Shown here: positions 21,546 to 22,843 of the stretch, one piece after another
Numbering within the stretch: the first letter of the stretch is position 1
Layout: every line of letters begins with the position of its first letter
From: SVEL01 sp964573715
GTDB lineage: Bacteria; Bacillota; Clostridia; Lachnospirales; Lachnospiraceae
Assembly: GCA_964573715.1 (NCBI GenBank)
Contig: CAZNKR010000029.1
Coordinates: 1 to 22,843 of the forward strand
DNA: 22,843 nt
Direction: 5' to 3'
Notes under the pieces: model-generated
What the model was told of the DNA's origin: nothing
Databases searched by the model: none
What the model saw: the letters and a program-made list of their open reading frames with translations, nothing else
Position numbers and translations under genes: made by a program

Positions 21546-21610
21546 TTCCTACCTTGACAATAGGAAATAAATGTGTATAATCAAATCATACCTAACGACT
21601 AGGAAATAAA
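21546..21610 (+). promoter_or_regulatory. nifS promoter flanked by two inverted repeats
   Basis: TTGACA (21554-21559), 16 bases, TATAAT (21576-21581). TTCCTA/TAGGAA (21546-21551 and 21561-21566) surround the -35. CCTA/TAGG (21591-21594 and 21600-21603) lie after the start. Both right arms extend into the same TAGGAAATAAA (21561-21571 and 21600-21610). This looks like two copies of one operator; an iron-sulfur regulator of the Rrf2/IscR type would be expected by gene content. Confidence 0.55.
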
Positions 21611-21644
21611 ATTATATATATATTTCGATTCAAGGAGGATTAGA

Positions 21645-22832
21645 ATGGAAAAATTAATTTATCTCGATAATGCAGCTACAACACAGGTTTATGACGAAGT
21701 TTATGATGCGATGCTTCCATATTTCAAGGAATCATATGGAAATCCCTCAAGTATATACACTTTTGCAAGAAAGGCAGGCAGTGCTATAGATTATGCAAGG
21801 GAAACTATAGCCGATTTTTTAGGTGCTAAGGCTTCGGAAATATATTTCACAGCAGGTGGTTCAGAGTCTGATAACTGGGCGGTTAAATCTGTAGCATATA
21901 ATTATGCAGGTAAAGGAAAACATATTATTACAACAAAGATTGAACATCATGCTATTTTAAACACAATGAAGTTTCTTGAAAAACAGGGCTTTGAAGTAAC
22001 ATATTTAGATGTAGATGAGAATGGATTGGTGGATATAGAAATTTTAAAAAAGGCCATTAGACCAGATACCATCTTAATATCAATAATGTTTGCAAATAAT
22101 GAAATAGGAACTATTGAACCTATTAAGGAAATAGGTGCTATTGCTAAGGAACATGATGTTTTATTTCATACAGATGCAGTACAAGCTTTTGGACATATGA
22201 AAATCGATGTAAATGAATTAAATATTGATTTTTTAAGCGCTAGTGGACATAAAATCGGTGGACCAAAGGGTGTAGGAATCATGTATGCAAGAAAAGGGAT
22301 TAATATTGAACCATTGATTCATGGTGGAGCACAAGAGAGAAATAAAAGGGCTGGAACTCATAATGTTCCAGGAATAATAGGTATTGCAAAAGCAGTTAAT
22401 ATCGCTAAAGAGAGAATGGAAGAAAATGAAGAAAAAATCAAGGCACTAAGAAACCATTTGATAGAAAGAGTATTGACTGAAATCCCATATGCAAAACTAA
22501 ATGGAGACAGGCAAAAAAGGCTGCCTAATAATGCTAACTTTTCTTTCAGGTTTATTGAAGGAGAGTCCATGCTAATATTATTAGACCAGGCTGGAATATG
22601 TGCATCAAGTGGCTCTGCTTGTACTTCAGGGTCCCTAGACCCATCTCATGTTTTGTTAGCAATTGGACTTCCACATGAGATAGCACACGGATCACTCCGC
22701 TTATCACTTAGTGAGTTTACAACAAAAGAGGATATAGATTATACAGTGGACAAGTTAAAAGGAATAATTGAAAGACTTAGAAACATGTCACCATTGTATG
22801 AAGATTTTCTTAATGGAAAAACCAACAATTAG
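21645..22832 (+). CDS. nifS: Cysteine desulfurase NifS
   Basis: 395 residues, PLP-dependent. It removes sulfur from cysteine for iron-sulfur cluster assembly and tRNA thiolation. It starts IYLDNAATT, as usual. KIEHHAIL has the PLP-stacking His (near 101-102), HTDAVQAFG the PLP-contacting Asp177, SASGHKIGGPKG the Schiff-base Lys203, and ASSGSACTSGS the sulfur-carrying Cys326. The Cys loop length suits group-I (NifS/IscS) enzymes. AAGGAGG precedes ATG 21645. It has its own promoter with candidate operators. The window ends 11 bases later; a nifU or mnmA gene would usually follow. Confidence 0.94.
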   Translation: MEKLIYLDNAATTQVYDEVYDAMLPYFKESYGNPSSIYTFARKAGSAIDYARETIADFLGAKASEIYFTAGGSESDNWAVKSVAYNYAGKGKHIITTKIEHHAILNTMKFLEKQGFEVTYLDVDENGLVDIEILKKAIRPDTILISIMFANNEIGTIEPIKEIGAIAKEHDVLFHTDAVQAFGHMKIDVNELNIDFLSASGHKIGGPKGVGIMYARKGINIEPLIHGGAQERNKRAGTHNVPGIIGIAKAVNIAKERMEENEEKIKALRNHLIERVLTEIPYAKLNGDRQKRLPNNANFSFRFIEGESMLILLDQAGICASSGSACTSGSLDPSHVLLAIGLPHEIAHGSLRLSLSEFTTKEDIDYTVDKLKGIIERLRNMSPLYEDFLNGKTNN

Positions 22833-22843
22833 TAAATAAAGCG

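Noticed and set aside
1..22843. tRNA or rRNA genes, transposases, integrases
   Set aside because: None was recognised in either strand by eye; a tRNAscan/Infernal run would be needed to exclude small RNAs fully.

Overview
The window is low-GC DNA of a Gram-positive anaerobe, most likely a clostridium of the family Lachnospiraceae. The basis is the AT-rich codon use, strong AGGAGG-type ribosome sites, near-consensus sigma-A promoters, and gene types typical of that group: a cytidylate-kinase-like protein, a LytTR regulator paired with a LiaF-like protein, a sucrose PTS operon, a clostridial NifS, and a thioredoxin reductase that seems to lack an NADPH site. It is a draft assembly with two 100-base N gaps (7377-7476 and 16380-16479). 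Family assignments come from reading motifs, not from searches.

Left arm (1-3000): mostly a gene graveyard. It holds a nonsense-mutated DnaQ-type exonuclease, a Cro/C1 regulator with a likely self-operator, a broken zinc-ribbon gene, a frameshifted small gene beside an intact 64-residue partner, two GNAT acetyltransferases apparently joined by a deletion, and a frameshifted cysteine-rich gene. A 40-bp tandem duplication lies among them.

3000-7700: a polytopic LTA-synthase-like sulfatase-fold enzyme (minus strand) and a CDF metal exporter (plus strand) are transcribed from divergent near-consensus promoters. The CDF mRNA has a 200-base structured leader ending in an intrinsic terminator, best explained as a metal-sensing (NiCo-type) riboswitch. 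Next come a decayed rsgA, an HD-domain hydrolase whose Shine-Dalgarno site sits in a perfect 13-bp hairpin, a gap, and remnants of a DUF2798 gene and a 2-hydroxyacid dehydrogenase.

7700-13150: a complete sucrose operon. It has a LacI-type repressor (scrR), then sucrose EIIBCA (scrA), sucrose-6-phosphate hydrolase (scrB) and fructokinase (scrK), with an operator/cre-like site just downstream of the scrA promoter. Sucrose enters as sucrose-6-phosphate, is split to glucose-6-phosphate and fructose, and the fructose is phosphorylated.

13150-16360: after two more remnants (DUF2798 on the minus strand; an Hpt-like fragment) comes a redox operon: flavin thioredoxin reductase, thioredoxin, and an OhrR-type peroxide sensor. 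An OhrR-box-like palindrome lies just after the promoter, and the 5' leader contains a GGA motif repeated about every 14 bases. A P-loop kinase-like gene follows.

16360-22843: a repeat around the second gap, a very short promoter-terminator unit, a deleted MATE transporter, a cytidylate-kinase-like gene, a possible short non-coding transcript, an apparently leaderless LytTR gene with a LiaF-like membrane protein, a polar amino-acid ABC importer (fused binding protein/permease plus ATPase), and nifS at the right edge, behind a promoter flanked by two inverted repeats.
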